Positions 27,647-35,918 of a stretch of 35,918 nucleotides of DNA are shown piece after piece. The stretch is taken from contig DASVOS010000009.1 of NCBI GenBank assembly GCA_036383255.1, positions 212,110 through 248,027 of the forward strand, written 5' to 3'. The notes beneath the pieces are model-generated. The model did no database searches, was not told the DNA's origin, and was given only the letters and a program-made list of their open reading frames with translations. The position numbers and the translations under genes are program-made. How positions within the stretch are numbered: the stretch's first letter is position 1; every line of letters begins with the position of its first letter. Source of the DNA: Gammaproteobacteria bacterium. GTDB lineage: Bacteria; Pseudomonadota; Gammaproteobacteria; Natronospirales; REEB76.

Positions 27647-29935
27647 TTACTCTTCTTCGGAGTGAGCCGGCGCCGGCAGCTTGGGGGTGGCGGGCTCGAT
27701 ATCCATGTGGAACTCCCCGTCCCGCACGCTCACCCGCACATGCCCGCCCTGGGCCAGGCGGCCGAACAGCAGCTCCTCCGCCAGCGGCTTCTTGAGGGTG
27801 TCCTGGATCATGCGTGACATGGGCCGCGCGCCCATCTTGGGGTCGTAACCGCGCTCGGCGATGAGCCGGCGCGCCGCCTCGTCCACCACCAGGGTCACGC
27901 CCTTCTGCTGGAGCTGCTCCTCCATCTCGATCACGAACTTGTCCACCACCTTGGCCACGGTGCGCGGGTCGAGGCTGTTGAAGTGGATGATCGCGTCCAG
28001 GCGGTTGCGGAACTCCGGGCTGAACATGCGCTTGATGGCCTGCATGCCGTCCGGCGAGGCGTCCTGCGGGGTGAAGCCGATGCCGGAGCGGGCCATCTCC
28101 TCCGCGCCGGCGTTGGTGGTCATCACCAGGATCACGTTGCGGAAGTCCGCCTTGCGGCCGTTGTTGTCGGTGAGGGTGCCGTGGTCCATCACCTGCAGCA
28201 GCAGGTTGAAGACCTCGGGGTGCGCCTTCTCGATCTCATCCAGCAGCAGCACGCAATGGGGCTGCTTGAGGATGGCCTCGGTGAGCAGTCCGCCCTGGTC
28301 GAAACCCACATAGCCAGGAGGCGCGCCGATCAGCCGCGAGACGGTGTGGCGCTCCATGTACTCAGACATGTCGAAGCGCACCAGTTCGATGCCCATGATG
28401 AGGGCGAGCTGGCGGGTGACCTCGGTCTTGCCGACACCGGTGGGGCCGGCGAACAGGAACGAACCGATGGGTTTCTGCTCGTTGCCCAGGCCCGAGCGCG
28501 CCATCTTGATGGCGGCGCCCAGGGATTCGACGGCCTTGTCCTGCCCGTAGATGACGAGCTTGAGGTCCCGCTCCAGGTTGCGCAGGCTCTCCTTGTCGGA
28601 GGCCGAGACGCTCTTGGCGGGGATGCGGGCGATCTTCGCCACGATCTCCTCGATGTCCTGCACCGTCACGGTGCGGCGGCGCTTGGCCTGGGGCTTCAGG
28701 CGCATGTTCGCGCCAGCCTCGTCGATGACGTCGATGGCCTTGTCCGGCAGATGCCGGTCGTTGATGAAGCGCGCCGCGAGATCGGCGGCGGTCTCCAGCA
28801 CCTTGTTCGGGTACTTCACCCCGTGGTGCTCCTCGAACTTGTGCCGCAGTCCCTTGAGGATGCGCGAGGTCTCCTCCACCGTGGGTTCCGGCACGTCGAT
28901 CTTCTGGAAGCGGCGCGCCAGCGCCCGGTCCTTCTCGAAGATGCCGCGGTACTCCTGGTAGGTGGTGGAGCCGATGCAGCGCAGGTTGCCGTTGGCCAGC
29001 ACCGGCTTGATGAGGTTGGATGCATCCATCACGCCGCCGGAAGCCGCGCCGGCGCCGATCACGGTGTGGATCTCGTCGATGAACAGGATCGCGTCCGGGT
29101 CCTTCTTGAGGTCGGCCATCACGCCCTTGAGGCGCTTCTCGAAGTCGCCGCGGTACTTGGTGCCGGCGATGAGCGCGCCCATGTCGAGGGAGTAGACGGT
29201 GGCCTTCTCCAGTACTTCCGGCACCTTCTTCTCGACGATGAGCAGGGCCAGCCCCTCGGCCAGGGCGGTCTTGCCGACGCCGGCTTCGCCCACGAACAAC
29301 GGGTTGTTCTTGCGGCGGCGGCACAGGATCTGCACGGTGCGCTCGATCTCGTGCTCGCGGCCGATGAGCGGGTCCAGCTTGCCCTCGCGGGCGAGCTGGT
29401 TGAGGTTCGAGGTATAGGTCTCGAGCGGGCTGCGCCCGCTGCGGGAAGACCCCTCTTCCTCGTCCTCTCCGGTCTCGGTCGGCGCCTCGCGCGGGTCGTC
29501 CTCGTGGATCTTGGAGATGCCGTGGGAGATGTAGTTGACGATGTCCAGGCGTGTCACGCCGTGGCGGCCGAGCAGGTAGACCGCGTGGGACTCCTTCTCG
29601 CCGAACAGGGCCACCAGCACGTTGAGGCCGGTGACCTCCTTCTTGCCGGAGGACTGGATGTGGAACACCGCGCGCTGCAGCACCCGTTGGAACCCCAGGG
29701 TCGGCTGCACGTCCGGCTCCTCGGAGTCGACGAGCGGCGTGGTCTCGCGGATGAAGTCGCTGAGCTCGCGCCGCAGGCCATCGAGGCCCGCGCCGCAGGC
29801 CTTCAGCACGTCGCTCACGCTCGGCACGTCCAGCAGCGCCAGCAAGAGGTGCTCGACGGTGATGAACTCGTGGCGCTGCGCGCGCGCCTCCTTGAAGGCG
29901 GCGTTGAGGCAGTATTCCAGTTCCTTGCTCAGCAT
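27647..29935 (-). CDS. clpA: ClpA, ATPase subunit of ClpAP protease
   Basis: A 762-residue double-AAA+ unfoldase. The Clp N-domain opens [21 protein letters not shown]1 Walker A is [13 protein letters not shown] (about 214-226) with Walker [16 protein letters not shown]2 Walker A is [13 protein letters not shown] (about 495-507) with [14 protein letters not shown]. An acidic Asp/Glu stretch (about 150-165) links N-domain and D1. ATG 29935 follows clpS by 5 bases with AGGAGG 10 bases before it. It works with ClpP (not in this window) and receives N-degron substrates from ClpS, whose gene is just upstream. Confidence 0.98.
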   Translation of the reverse strand: MLSKELEYCLNAAFKEARAQRHEFITVEHLLLALLDVPSVSDVLKACGAGLDGLRRELSDFIRETTPLVDSEEPDVQPTLGFQRVLQRAVFHIQSSGKKEVTGLNVLVALFGEKESHAVYLLGRHGVTRLDIVNYISHGISKIHEDDPREAPTETGEDEEEGSSRSGRSPLETYTSNLNQLAREGKLDPLIGREHEIERTVQILCRRRKNNPLFVGEAGVGKTALAEGLALLIVEKKVPEVLEKATVYSLDMGALIAGTKYRGDFEKRLKGVMADLKKDPDAILFIDEIHTVIGAGAASGGVMDASNLIKPVLANGNLRCIGSTTYQEYRGIFEKDRALARRFQKIDVPEPTVEETSRILKGLRHKFEEHHGVKYPNKVLETAADLAARFINDRHLPDKAIDVIDEAGANMRLKPQAKRRRTVTVQDIEEIVAKIARIPAKSVSASDKESLRNLERDLKLVIYGQDKAVESLGAAIKMARSGLGNEQKPIGSFLFAGPTGVGKTEVTRQLALIMGIELVRFDMSEYMERHTVSRLIGAPPGYVGFDQGGLLTEAILKQPHCVLLLDEIEKAHPEVFNLLLQVMDHGTLTDNNGRKADFRNVILVMTTNAGAEEMARSGIGFTPQDASPDGMQAIKRMFSPEFRNRLDAIIHFNSLDPRTVAKVVDKFVIEMEEQLQQKGVTLVVDEAARRLIAERGYDPKMGARPMSRMIQDTLKKPLAEELLFGRLAQGGHVRVSVRDGEFHMDIEPATPKLPAPAHSEEE

Positions 29936-29940
29936 GGGCT

Positions 29941-30264
29941 CTAAGCCTCCTCGAGGGTGCAGAGCAGCGGATGCTGGTGCTTGCGCGAGTAGTCGTTCAC
30001 GTTGGCGGCCTTGGTCTCGGCGATCTCGTAGGTGAACACCCCGCACACGCCCTTGCCACGGGTGTGGACATGGAGCATGACCTGGGTGGCCTTGTGGCGG
30101 TCCATGCGGAAGAAGTTCTGCAGGATCTCCACCACGAACTCCATGGGGGTGTAATCGTCGTTTAACAAGACCACCTTGTAGAGCGGGGGCTTCTTGAGGC
30201 GCGGCTTGGCCTCCTCCACCACCAGGCCCTGGCGCTGTTCCTCGTCGCGTCGTTCGGTCGCCAT
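29941..30264 (-). CDS. clpS: ClpS, N-degron adaptor of ClpAP
   Basis: A 107-residue adaptor that binds N-terminal Leu, Phe, Tyr or Trp and passes the protein to ClpA. It contains [20 protein letters not shown] at about 29-48, with the N-degron pocket residues N-D-D and the later H in [10 protein letters not shown] (about 64-73). ATG 30264 fits the family length; there is no Shine-Dalgarno sequence on this strand. Upstream lies a 7-base-arm inverted repeat at 30297-30319 that could regulate the clpS-clpA unit. Confidence 0.97.
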   Translation of the reverse strand: MATERRDEEQRQGLVVEEAKPRLKKPPLYKVVLLNDDYTPMEFVVEILQNFFRMDRHKATQVMLHVHTRGKGVCGVFTYEIAETKAANVNDYSRKHQHPLLCTLEEA

Positions 30265-30296
30265 GAGGAGAATTTTAGCCGAAACAGGTGGGCGGC

Positions 30297-30319
30297 AAAC
30301 ACCTGAAAATACGGTGTTT
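30297..30319. promoter_or_regulatory. Inverted repeat upstream of clpS
   Basis: AAACACC (30297-30303) and GGTGTTT (30313-30319) are perfectly complementary 7-base arms around a 9-base AT-rich spacer. The centre lies about 45 bases upstream of the clpS start, in the promoter zone. It could be an operator; no matching regulator is identified. Confidence 0.5.
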
Positions 30320-30382
30320 ACGCCCCGAGAGGCGCAGTTCACATGGCGCCGGGAAGTGTCACGTGGATTTCTGTAATGCCGG

Positions 30383-30412
30383 TTACTTTGTCTTGAACGT
30401 GAGTCCGGCACA
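30383..30412 (-). pseudogene. Possible remnant of a duplicated cyclase 3' end
   Basis: About 52 bases beyond the cyclase stop, the minus strand reads [10 protein letters not shown]-stop; the cyclase itself ends [10 protein letters not shown]-stop. Over the last six codons 15 of 18 bases are identical and all three differences are synonymous third-position changes. This fits the scar of a lost tandem paralogue, though the stretch is short and chance cannot be excluded. Confidence 0.35.
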
Positions 30413-30434
30413 CCAGGGACGGCTAAGAACCTCT

Positions 30435-32660
30435 TTATTTCGTCTTAAACGTAAACACGCCGTCCCAACCGGCGCCCGGCGGGTGCGAGCGGAAATACGC
30501 GACGCGGTCCAAGTACATGCCATAGAGCGCGCGGCCGGGGTTGGACTGCTGCAGCGAGAAGAACTCCTTCTCCGCGCCGTCCCAATCCTGGTTGCGGTAG
30601 GCGGCGAGCGCCTGCTTATGTCTCAGCAGCAGCGCTTTCAGCTCCTTGTCCACCTTGTCCTTATGGCAGAGCGGCTCGTAGATGCTGACCGGCTTGTCCT
30701 TGCCCTTCACCCGCACCTTATCCAGCTCCACATACTGGAATTCCGGCGCCGCGTCCTTGGTCATCTCGCTGCAGAGGATCTGGACCTTGTATTCCTTGGT
30801 CAGGCCCTCGAGGCGCGAGCTCAGGTTCACCGCATCGCCCATCACGGTGTAGGCACGCCGGAACTCGGAGCCCATGTCGCCCACGCTCATCACGCCGGTG
30901 GTGATGCCGACGCCGATCCGCAGCTCCGGCCAACCCTTGGCCTTGAACGCCTGGTTCAGTTCCTTGAGGGTCTCGGTCATCTTGAGCGCGGTCTCCACCG
31001 CGTAGCGGGCATGCTCGGGATAGTGCATCGGTGCGCCCCAGAAGGACATGATGGCGTCGCCCATGTACTTGTCGATGGTGCCCCGGTGGGTATGGATGAC
31101 CTGCGTCATGGGCGTCAGGTACTCGTTCATGAGCTGGGACAGGTCCTTGGGCTGCATCGCCTCGGAGATGCTGGTGAAGTCACGCACATCTGCGAACATC
31201 ACCGTGAGCTCGCGGCTCTCGCTCTCCATGGAGGCGGTGTCCTTGCGGTTATCCATCTCCTCCACCAGCTCCGGTGGGATGTACTGGCTGAACATGCGCG
31301 AGAGATGGCGCTTGCCGCGGGACTCGATGAAGAAACCGTACAGCGAGTGCAACACATAGAGAGTGAGCAGGAAGATCAGCGGCGAGGCCAGCGGGAACAC
31401 CACCGTCCCGTAGCGCCACAATGCCAAGTTGCCGAACAAGATCGCTACCGCGGTGCCCAGCATCACCAGGGTACCTGTGATGACGGACTTGCGGATGGCG
31501 ACCCAGGTGATGAGCACGGCGATCAGGAGCAGCAGGATCACCTGCGAGCCTCTGAGGTACTGCGGCTGGGCCTGCATGACGCGCCCATCCAGGACGCCGG
31601 ACAGCAGGTTGGCATGCACCTCCACCCCGGGATAGACGTTGCCGACTGGCGTCGAACGCAAGTCCTGCAGCCCGGGTGACGAGGTACCCACGTATACGAT
31701 CGCATCCTTAAGGACGGCGGCATCGGCCGTGCCCTTGATGACATCGGTCGCCGATACATAGGGGAAGCTGCCGACCGGTCCGCGATAAGGCACGAGACTA
31801 TTCATCGCGTCATCCACCGGTATCGCGTAGCGTCCGACGGTGACTGTTTCCAGGTGTGGCATGTCCTGGACGTTGCCCTCGAAGCCGAAGCCCACCGATG
31901 CATCCTTCTCCAGCACCTGCAGCATGGCGAGGTCGAGGGAGGCATAGACGCCGTCGTCGTACTCCTGCAGCAGGTTCACCCGGCGCATGGAGCCGTCCTC
32001 ATCCGCCGGATTGGAGAAGAAGCCGTGCCCGGCCGCCGCCTGTGCCAACACCGGCAAGTTGGCGGTGTAGCCCACGGACTGGGGGAACGTCACCAGCGGG
32101 TAGCGCCGGGAGGCACCGGGAATCGCGGGCGGCGGCAGCAGGCCGAGCTTCTGGTCGGCCTGCCGTGCTTTCGCCGGATAGAACACATAGCCCAACACCA
32201 CCGGGCGGCCCGTCAGGCTCGCGGCGAAGATCTTGTCACGCTCCAGCGTGGGGCGCAGCTTGCTGGCCTGACTCATGAATGCCGGGTCGCCCTTCAGGGG
32301 GCCGGACTCGAGCTGGTCAAGCAGCGCCAGGTCGAAACTGCGGTCGGCGTCAGGGAACTCCACGTCGAAGCCCACCACCTTGACGTGATAGCCGTCGAAC
32401 AGCTTGTCCAGCATCTGTGCGAACTTGTCGCGCGGGAGGGGCCATTGGCCCTGCTCCTGCAACGTCTTGTCGTCGATATCCACGATCACGATGCGGGGAT
32501 CCGTCGTCCGGCTGGCGGTGAGGCGCACCCGCGCGTCGTAGGCGGAATGCTCCAACTGGTCCACCAGCCCAAGCGGGAGGCCACCGTTGATGTAGGTGAC
32601 GAAAACGATGAACAGCGCCAGGCTGATGGCGACCCTGATGAGATGGCGTGCGGTGAACAA
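30435..32660 (-). CDS. CHASE2-domain class III adenylate cyclase
   Basis: A 741-residue membrane receptor cyclase. TM1 is at about 8-26; a periplasmic CHASE2 sensor spans about 30-365 ([52 protein letters not shown]); three TM helices lie at about 370-445. The catalytic domain has FADVRDF (about 487-493), [15 protein letters not shown] (about 530-544) and [16 protein letters not shown] (near 602-617). The two metal-binding Asp, the adenine-contact Lys, and Thr at the second base contact place it in class IIIb, so cAMP is the expected product. A helical tail follows. The start must be TTG 32660: an in-frame stop lies 10 codons earlier and no other start is near. The signal sensed is unknown. 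Confidence 0.93.
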   Translation of the reverse strand: MFTARHLIRVAISLALFIVFVTYINGGLPLGLVDQLEHSAYDARVRLTASRTTDPRIVIVDIDDKTLQEQGQWPLPRDKFAQMLDKLFDGYHVKVVGFDVEFPDADRSFDLALLDQLESGPLKGDPAFMSQASKLRPTLERDKIFAASLTGRPVVLGYVFYPAKARQADQKLGLLPPPAIPGASRRYPLVTFPQSVGYTANLPVLAQAAAGHGFFSNPADEDGSMRRVNLLQEYDDGVYASLDLAMLQVLEKDASVGFGFEGNVQDMPHLETVTVGRYAIPVDDAMNSLVPYRGPVGSFPYVSATDVIKGTADAAVLKDAIVYVGTSSPGLQDLRSTPVGNVYPGVEVHANLLSGVLDGRVMQAQPQYLRGSQVILLLLIAVLITWVAIRKSVITGTLVMLGTAVAILFGNLALWRYGTVVFPLASPLIFLLTLYVLHSLYGFFIESRGKRHLSRMFSQYIPPELVEEMDNRKDTASMESESRELTVMFADVRDFTSISEAMQPKDLSQLMNEYLTPMTQVIHTHRGTIDKYMGDAIMSFWGAPMHYPEHARYAVETALKMTETLKELNQAFKAKGWPELRIGVGITTGVMSVGDMGSEFRRAYTVMGDAVNLSSRLEGLTKEYKVQILCSEMTKDAAPEFQYVELDKVRVKGKDKPVSIYEPLCHKDKVDKELKALLLRHKQALAAYRNQDWDGAEKEFFSLQQSNPGRALYGMYLDRVAYFRSHPPGAGWDGVFTFKTK

Positions 32661-32781
32661 GATGGTCGCCCCTGGGATACGTTCTTATGTCGCCTAGTGT
32701 AGCCGAAGGAAATTCGGAGGATTTGCCCGCGGCTTCCGGGACTTACGCCCCTTGAGGCCCTGAGGGGGGCGCCGCTATGAT

Positions 32782-32807
32782 GGGGTATTTGCCGGACGAC
32801 ATACCCC
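32782..32807 (+). promoter_or_regulatory. Inverted repeat in the gspC leader
   Basis: GGGGTAT (32782-32788) and ATACCCC (32801-32807) are perfect 7-base arms separated by 12 bases, ending 26 bases before the preferred gspC ATG. It could be an operator or an RNA hairpin. Its presence is one reason to prefer the later start codon for gspC. Confidence 0.45.
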
Positions 32808-32833
32808 GGCAACACCCCCATACTGGTTCCGCT

Positions 32834-33784
32834 ATGCAAACCTTTCCGCTCCGCAACCCCGGCATGGAAGCCACCCTGCGGCGCTGGACCTCGTCCCTGC
32901 AGAACTCGGGCCCGGCGGTGGTCATGGTGATCCTGATCCTGGTATTGGCCTGGCTGCTCGCCGATCTCACCTGGTCCTTCATCCCCCGCAAACAGGACCA
33001 GGCCGCGGCTCCTGCCGCCGCGCTGCCGGCCGCCGCGCGCCAGGTGGACGCCGCCGATGTCGCGGCCAAGCACCTCTTCGGCAACGCCGCCGCTCCCGCT
33101 GCCAATACCGCCAATGCTCCGGACACGACCCTGGCCCTGACCCTGCACGGCATCGTCGCGGGCAAGCGCGCGGCGGACTCGCGCGCCCTCATCGTCGCGA
33201 ACGGCGACGAGCAGCCCTACGCGATCGGCGCGCAGCTCCCAGGCGGCGTGATGATCCGCGCCATCTACCCGGACCGGGTGCTGCTGGAACGGGACGGCCG
33301 GGTGGAAGCGCTACGCCTGCCGAAGATCGGCGACAGCAGCGGTGGCTTGGCCACGGCGCCGCAGGCGGCCATGCGCGGCCAGTCCGCACCGCCCCAGAAC
33401 CTGGGCCAGCTGCGCCAGGAGATCATGAACAACCCGCAGCGGCTCATGGACGTGGTGCGTGCCATGCCGGTGATGGACCATGGCAAGCTGACGGGCTACC
33501 GGATCTACCCTTCCGGCAACCCTTCGGCCTTCAACCAGCTGGGCCTCAGGCCAGGGGATGTGGTGACCTCGGTCAACGGCATCCCGCTCACGGACCCGGC
33601 CCAGAGCATGCGGGTGCTGTCGAGCCTCAAGACCAGCGAGCAGATCAGCATCGGGCTGGTGCGCAACGGCCAGGTCCAGACCCAGGTGCTGCAGATGCCC
33701 CCGCCGGGCCTGCAGGAGAACCTGCAACAGCAGCAGGACACGGATGACAACTCCGACGATGAGAACCCGGACGATTCACCATGA
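32834..33784 (+). CDS. gspC: Type II secretion protein C (inner-membrane clamp)
   Basis: About 316 residues. A short cytoplasmic N-terminus precedes one TM helix (AVVMVILILVLAWLLADLTW, about 28-47); a Pro/Ala-rich linker, then the homology region (HLFG, LALTLHGIVAG, DRVLLERDGRVEALRLPK) at about 75-165 that contacts GspD; then a PDZ domain at about 210-295 (YRIYPSGNPSAFNQLGLRPG, VTSVNGIPLTDP). The tail is Gln/Asp-rich. ATG 32834 is preferred; 32777 and 32864 are possible. gspD follows after 40 bases. It links the inner-membrane platform to the secretin. Confidence 0.92.
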   Translation: MQTFPLRNPGMEATLRRWTSSLQNSGPAVVMVILILVLAWLLADLTWSFIPRKQDQAAAPAAALPAAARQVDAADVAAKHLFGNAAAPAANTANAPDTTLALTLHGIVAGKRAADSRALIVANGDEQPYAIGAQLPGGVMIRAIYPDRVLLERDGRVEALRLPKIGDSSGGLATAPQAAMRGQSAPPQNLGQLRQEIMNNPQRLMDVVRAMPVMDHGKLTGYRIYPSGNPSAFNQLGLRPGDVVTSVNGIPLTDPAQSMRVLSSLKTSEQISIGLVRNGQVQTQVLQMPPPGLQENLQQQQDTDDNSDDENPDDSP

Positions 33785-33824
33785 AACATGGCGCCATGAC
33801 ATCCATATATATTAAGGTGTGCGC

Positions 33825-35918
33825 GTGACACACACCCCGCATACCCCCCGCCCCCGGCGCCTGCCCGCCCTGGTCCTGGGCGCGCTGCTCGCGTCCGCAC
33901 TGTTGCCGGCACGGGCCGCCGACGAGGGCGGCATCACCTTGAACTTCAAGGACGCGGACATCCGCGAGGTGGCGGCCACCATCGGCCAGATCACCCACCG
34001 CAACTTCATCATCGACCCGCGCGTGCAGGGCCGCGTCACGGTGGTCTCGTCCAAGCCGGTGAGCGCGGACGCGGTCTACGCCACCTTCCTGTCTGTGCTG
34101 GAGGTGCATGGCCTCGCCGCTGCGCCCGCCGGCCAGGTCATCAAGATCGTGCCTTCGCTGGAAGCGCGCCAGATGCCGGGACCGGACTACAACTCCAACA
34201 CGCCGGGCGACGCGGTGGTGACGGAGGTGGTGCAGATCAGCAACGTGTCCGCCACCCAGTTGGTGCCGGTGCTCCGCCCGCTGATGTCCACCGAGGCGCA
34301 GCTCGCCGCCTACCCCGCCTCCAACGTGCTGATCATGTCGGACCGGGCCAGCAACATCACCCGCATGCTGGAGATCATCCAGCGCATCGACCAGGCCACC
34401 GCCAACGACGTGGAGGTGATGACGCTGCAGAACGCGCCGGCCTCCGACGTGGTGCAGGTGCTGACCACGCTGATGCAGGCGGACGCCAGCGGCCAGAACG
34501 GCGCGCCGCTAAAGCTCGTGGCGGACGAGCGCACCAACAGCATCCTGGTGAGCGGCGACCGCGGCCAGCGCCTGCACGTACGCGCGCTCGTCACCCAGCT
34601 CGACATGCCGCTGGAGAGCGGGAACACCCAGGTGGTGTACCTGCGCTACGCCAAGTCCAAGGACATCTCCGACGAGCTCAAGGGCTACGTCACCGACCTG
34701 CAGAAGCAGGGCGGTGGCGGCGGCAAACCGGCGGCGGGCGGAGGCGGCGGTGCCGCCAACGCCGACATCTCGGTGATCCCGGACGACCGCACCAATTCGC
34801 TCATCATCACCGCGCCGCCCAAGCTCATGCGCTCCATCCAGGACGTGCTGGCCAAGCTCGACATCCGCCGCGCCCAGGTGCTGGTGCAGGCGATCGAGGC
34901 GGAACTCACCTCCGACCGCTCCGCCGAGCTCGGCGTCACCTGGGTGGCGGACGCGGCCAACAACGGCGGCGTCGGCCTCACGGACTTCAGCAATACCGGC
35001 GCCGGCATCATCGGCGTGGGCCAGGGAGCGCTGGCGGCGAGCCAGGGCGGCGGCACCACCGGCTTCACCCCGCCCCAGGGCCTCACCCTCGGCGTCGGCA
35101 AGATCGGCAGCAACGGCTTCAACTTCGCGGCCCTGCTGCGCGCCCTCTCCGGCGACGGCGAGACCAACATCCTCTCCACCCCCAGCGTGGTGACCCTGGA
35201 CAACCAGGAAGCCACCATCAAGGTCACCCAGAAGGTGCCCTTCGTCACCGGCCAGTACACGGGCGCCACCACCGGCAGTTCCACCAACACCGGCAGCGCG
35301 GTTATCAATCCATTCCAGACCGTGGACCGGGAGGACGTGGGCATCACCCTCAAGATCACGCCGCAGATCAACGAAGGCGACTCGGTGCAGCTCAAGATCG
35401 ATCAGACCGTCTCGAACCTCACCGCCACCAGCGTCGGCGGCCAGCCGGTCACGGACGAACGTGAGATCACCACCAACGTGCTGGCCAAGAACGGCGAGAT
35501 CGTGGTGCTGGGCGGCCTCATCGACCATGCACTCACCGAATCGCAGCAGCAGGTGCCGGTGCTCGGCAGCATCCCGCTCATCGGCAACCTGTTCAAGTAC
35601 CGCAGCACCTCCAACATCAAGCGCAACCTGATGGTGTTCATCCAGCCCACCATCCTGCGCGACAGCGAGACCTCGCAGCGCTACACCAACGACCGCTACA
35701 ACTACCTGCGCAACATGCAGCTCAAGGACCGCAGCGACGTGCAGCTGATGCCGGGCCAGGAGCGCCCGCTGCTGAACGACCTGCAGAAGCTGGACAGCGC
35801 GCGGACCCCGGCTGGCCCCGCCGCCCCGCAGGAGCAGCGCGTGCCGGCGCCGGTGCCGGCCACCGTGCCCAACGCACAACGTGCCAGGCCCGCCGCGCCC
35901 ACGCCGGTACCGCCGGCC
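33825..35918 (+). CDS. gspD: Type II secretion secretin GspD, 3' end beyond the window
   Basis: 698 codons visible, reading frame open at the right edge. The start is GTG 33825 with AAGG 8 bases before it, giving the signal peptide RLPALVLGALLASALLPARA. N0 (ITLNFKDADIREVAATIGQI) and three N-domain repeats (VVTEVVQISNVSATQLVPVL; DVEVMTLQNAPASDVVQVL; TQVVYLRYAKSKDISDEL) follow, with a Gly-rich loop near residue 305. The secretin core includes NILSTPSVVTLDNQEA, VGITLKITPQINEGD and VPVLGSIPLIGNLFKYR. The visible end is a Pro/Ala-rich tail. It forms the outer-membrane channel of the system with GspC; other gsp genes should follow outside. Confidence 0.97.
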   Translation, partial: MTHTPHTPRPRRLPALVLGALLASALLPARAADEGGITLNFKDADIREVAATIGQITHRNFIIDPRVQGRVTVVSSKPVSADAVYATFLSVLEVHGLAAAPAGQVIKIVPSLEARQMPGPDYNSNTPGDAVVTEVVQISNVSATQLVPVLRPLMSTEAQLAAYPASNVLIMSDRASNITRMLEIIQRIDQATANDVEVMTLQNAPASDVVQVLTTLMQADASGQNGAPLKLVADERTNSILVSGDRGQRLHVRALVTQLDMPLESGNTQVVYLRYAKSKDISDELKGYVTDLQKQGGGGGKPAAGGGGGAANADISVIPDDRTNSLIITAPPKLMRSIQDVLAKLDIRRAQVLVQAIEAELTSDRSAELGVTWVADAANNGGVGLTDFSNTGAGIIGVGQGALAASQGGGTTGFTPPQGLTLGVGKIGSNGFNFAALLRALSGDGETNILSTPSVVTLDNQEATIKVTQKVPFVTGQYTGATTGSSTNTGSAVINPFQTVDREDVGITLKITPQINEGDSVQLKIDQTVSNLTATSVGGQPVTDEREITTNVLAKNGEIVVLGGLIDHALTESQQQVPVLGSIPLIGNLFKYRSTSNIKRNLMVFIQPTILRDSETSQRYTNDRYNYLRNMQLKDRSDVQLMPGQERPLLNDLQKLDSARTPAGPAAPQEQRVPAPVPATVPNAQRARPAAPTPVPPA

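Noticed and set aside
27983-29944. Long plus-strand open frame opposite clpA
   Set aside because: Composition is typical of a reverse-complement shadow (His, Val, Asp, Leu rich); clpA motifs on the minus strand are unambiguous.
34509-35879. Long minus-strand open frame opposite gspD
   Set aside because: Antisense shadow; the plus strand encodes a complete secretin core with signal peptide.

Overview
The window is GC-rich (roughly two thirds G+C by eye) and reads as chromosomal DNA of a gammaproteobacterium. The gene orders ald-ftsK-lolA-rarA-serS and trxB-acyltransferase-aat-bpt-infA-clpA-clpS are typical of that class. The presence of a type II secretion locus and of an exopolysaccharide (EPS) operon of the kind linked to exosortase A (XrtA/PEP-CTERM) suggests the Nevskiales/Xanthomonadales/Chromatiales side of the class; that placement is an inference from gene content only. 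No phage, transposase or CRISPR array was seen.

Region 1 (1-11125, all minus strand) is one very compact operon for a secreted polysaccharide. In transcription order it holds a NusG/RfaH-type elongation factor, an outer-membrane beta-barrel protein, a Wza-type export lipoprotein, a Wzz-type chain-length protein, a CpsD-type tyrosine kinase, an initiating sugar-phosphate transferase, a YvcK/CofD-like protein, a UDP-sugar dehydrogenase, an O-antigen ligase/polymerase, a GT4 glycosyltransferase and the start of an acyl-CoA ligase that leaves the window. Most junctions overlap or are under 35 bases. The untranslated leader carries two abutting RNA hairpins just before the nusG-like gene, a plausible recruitment site for that specialised factor.

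Region 2 (11312-15841) holds an SRPBCC protein, a divergent CelD/FemAB-like acyltransferase, and an overlapping pair of c-di-GMP enzymes (EAL phosphodiesterase then GAF-GGDEF cyclase). The promoter region of the pair carries an unusual set of direct and inverted repeats. A small cysteine-containing membrane protein lies on the other side of that region.

Region 3 (16064-23460, minus strand) is a housekeeping run: ald, ftsK, lolA, a VanZ-like gene, rarA, serS and an intact tRNA-Ser(UGA). Behind the tRNA are two damaged tRNA-Ser copies, one interrupted by about 75 bases able to form four consecutive hairpins and one carrying a perfect 20-base palindrome and lacking its 5' acceptor strand.

Region 4 (23731-30264) contains trxB, a COG3146-type acyltransferase, aat, bpt and infA on the plus strand, a strong terminator, then clpA and clpS on the minus strand. 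Aat and Bpt make N-degrons, and ClpS and ClpA recognise and unfold them, so the whole pathway is gathered around infA.

Region 5 (30435-35918) holds a CHASE2-class III adenylate cyclase (minus) and, divergently, gspC and the start of gspD, the head of a type II secretion operon that continues beyond the window.
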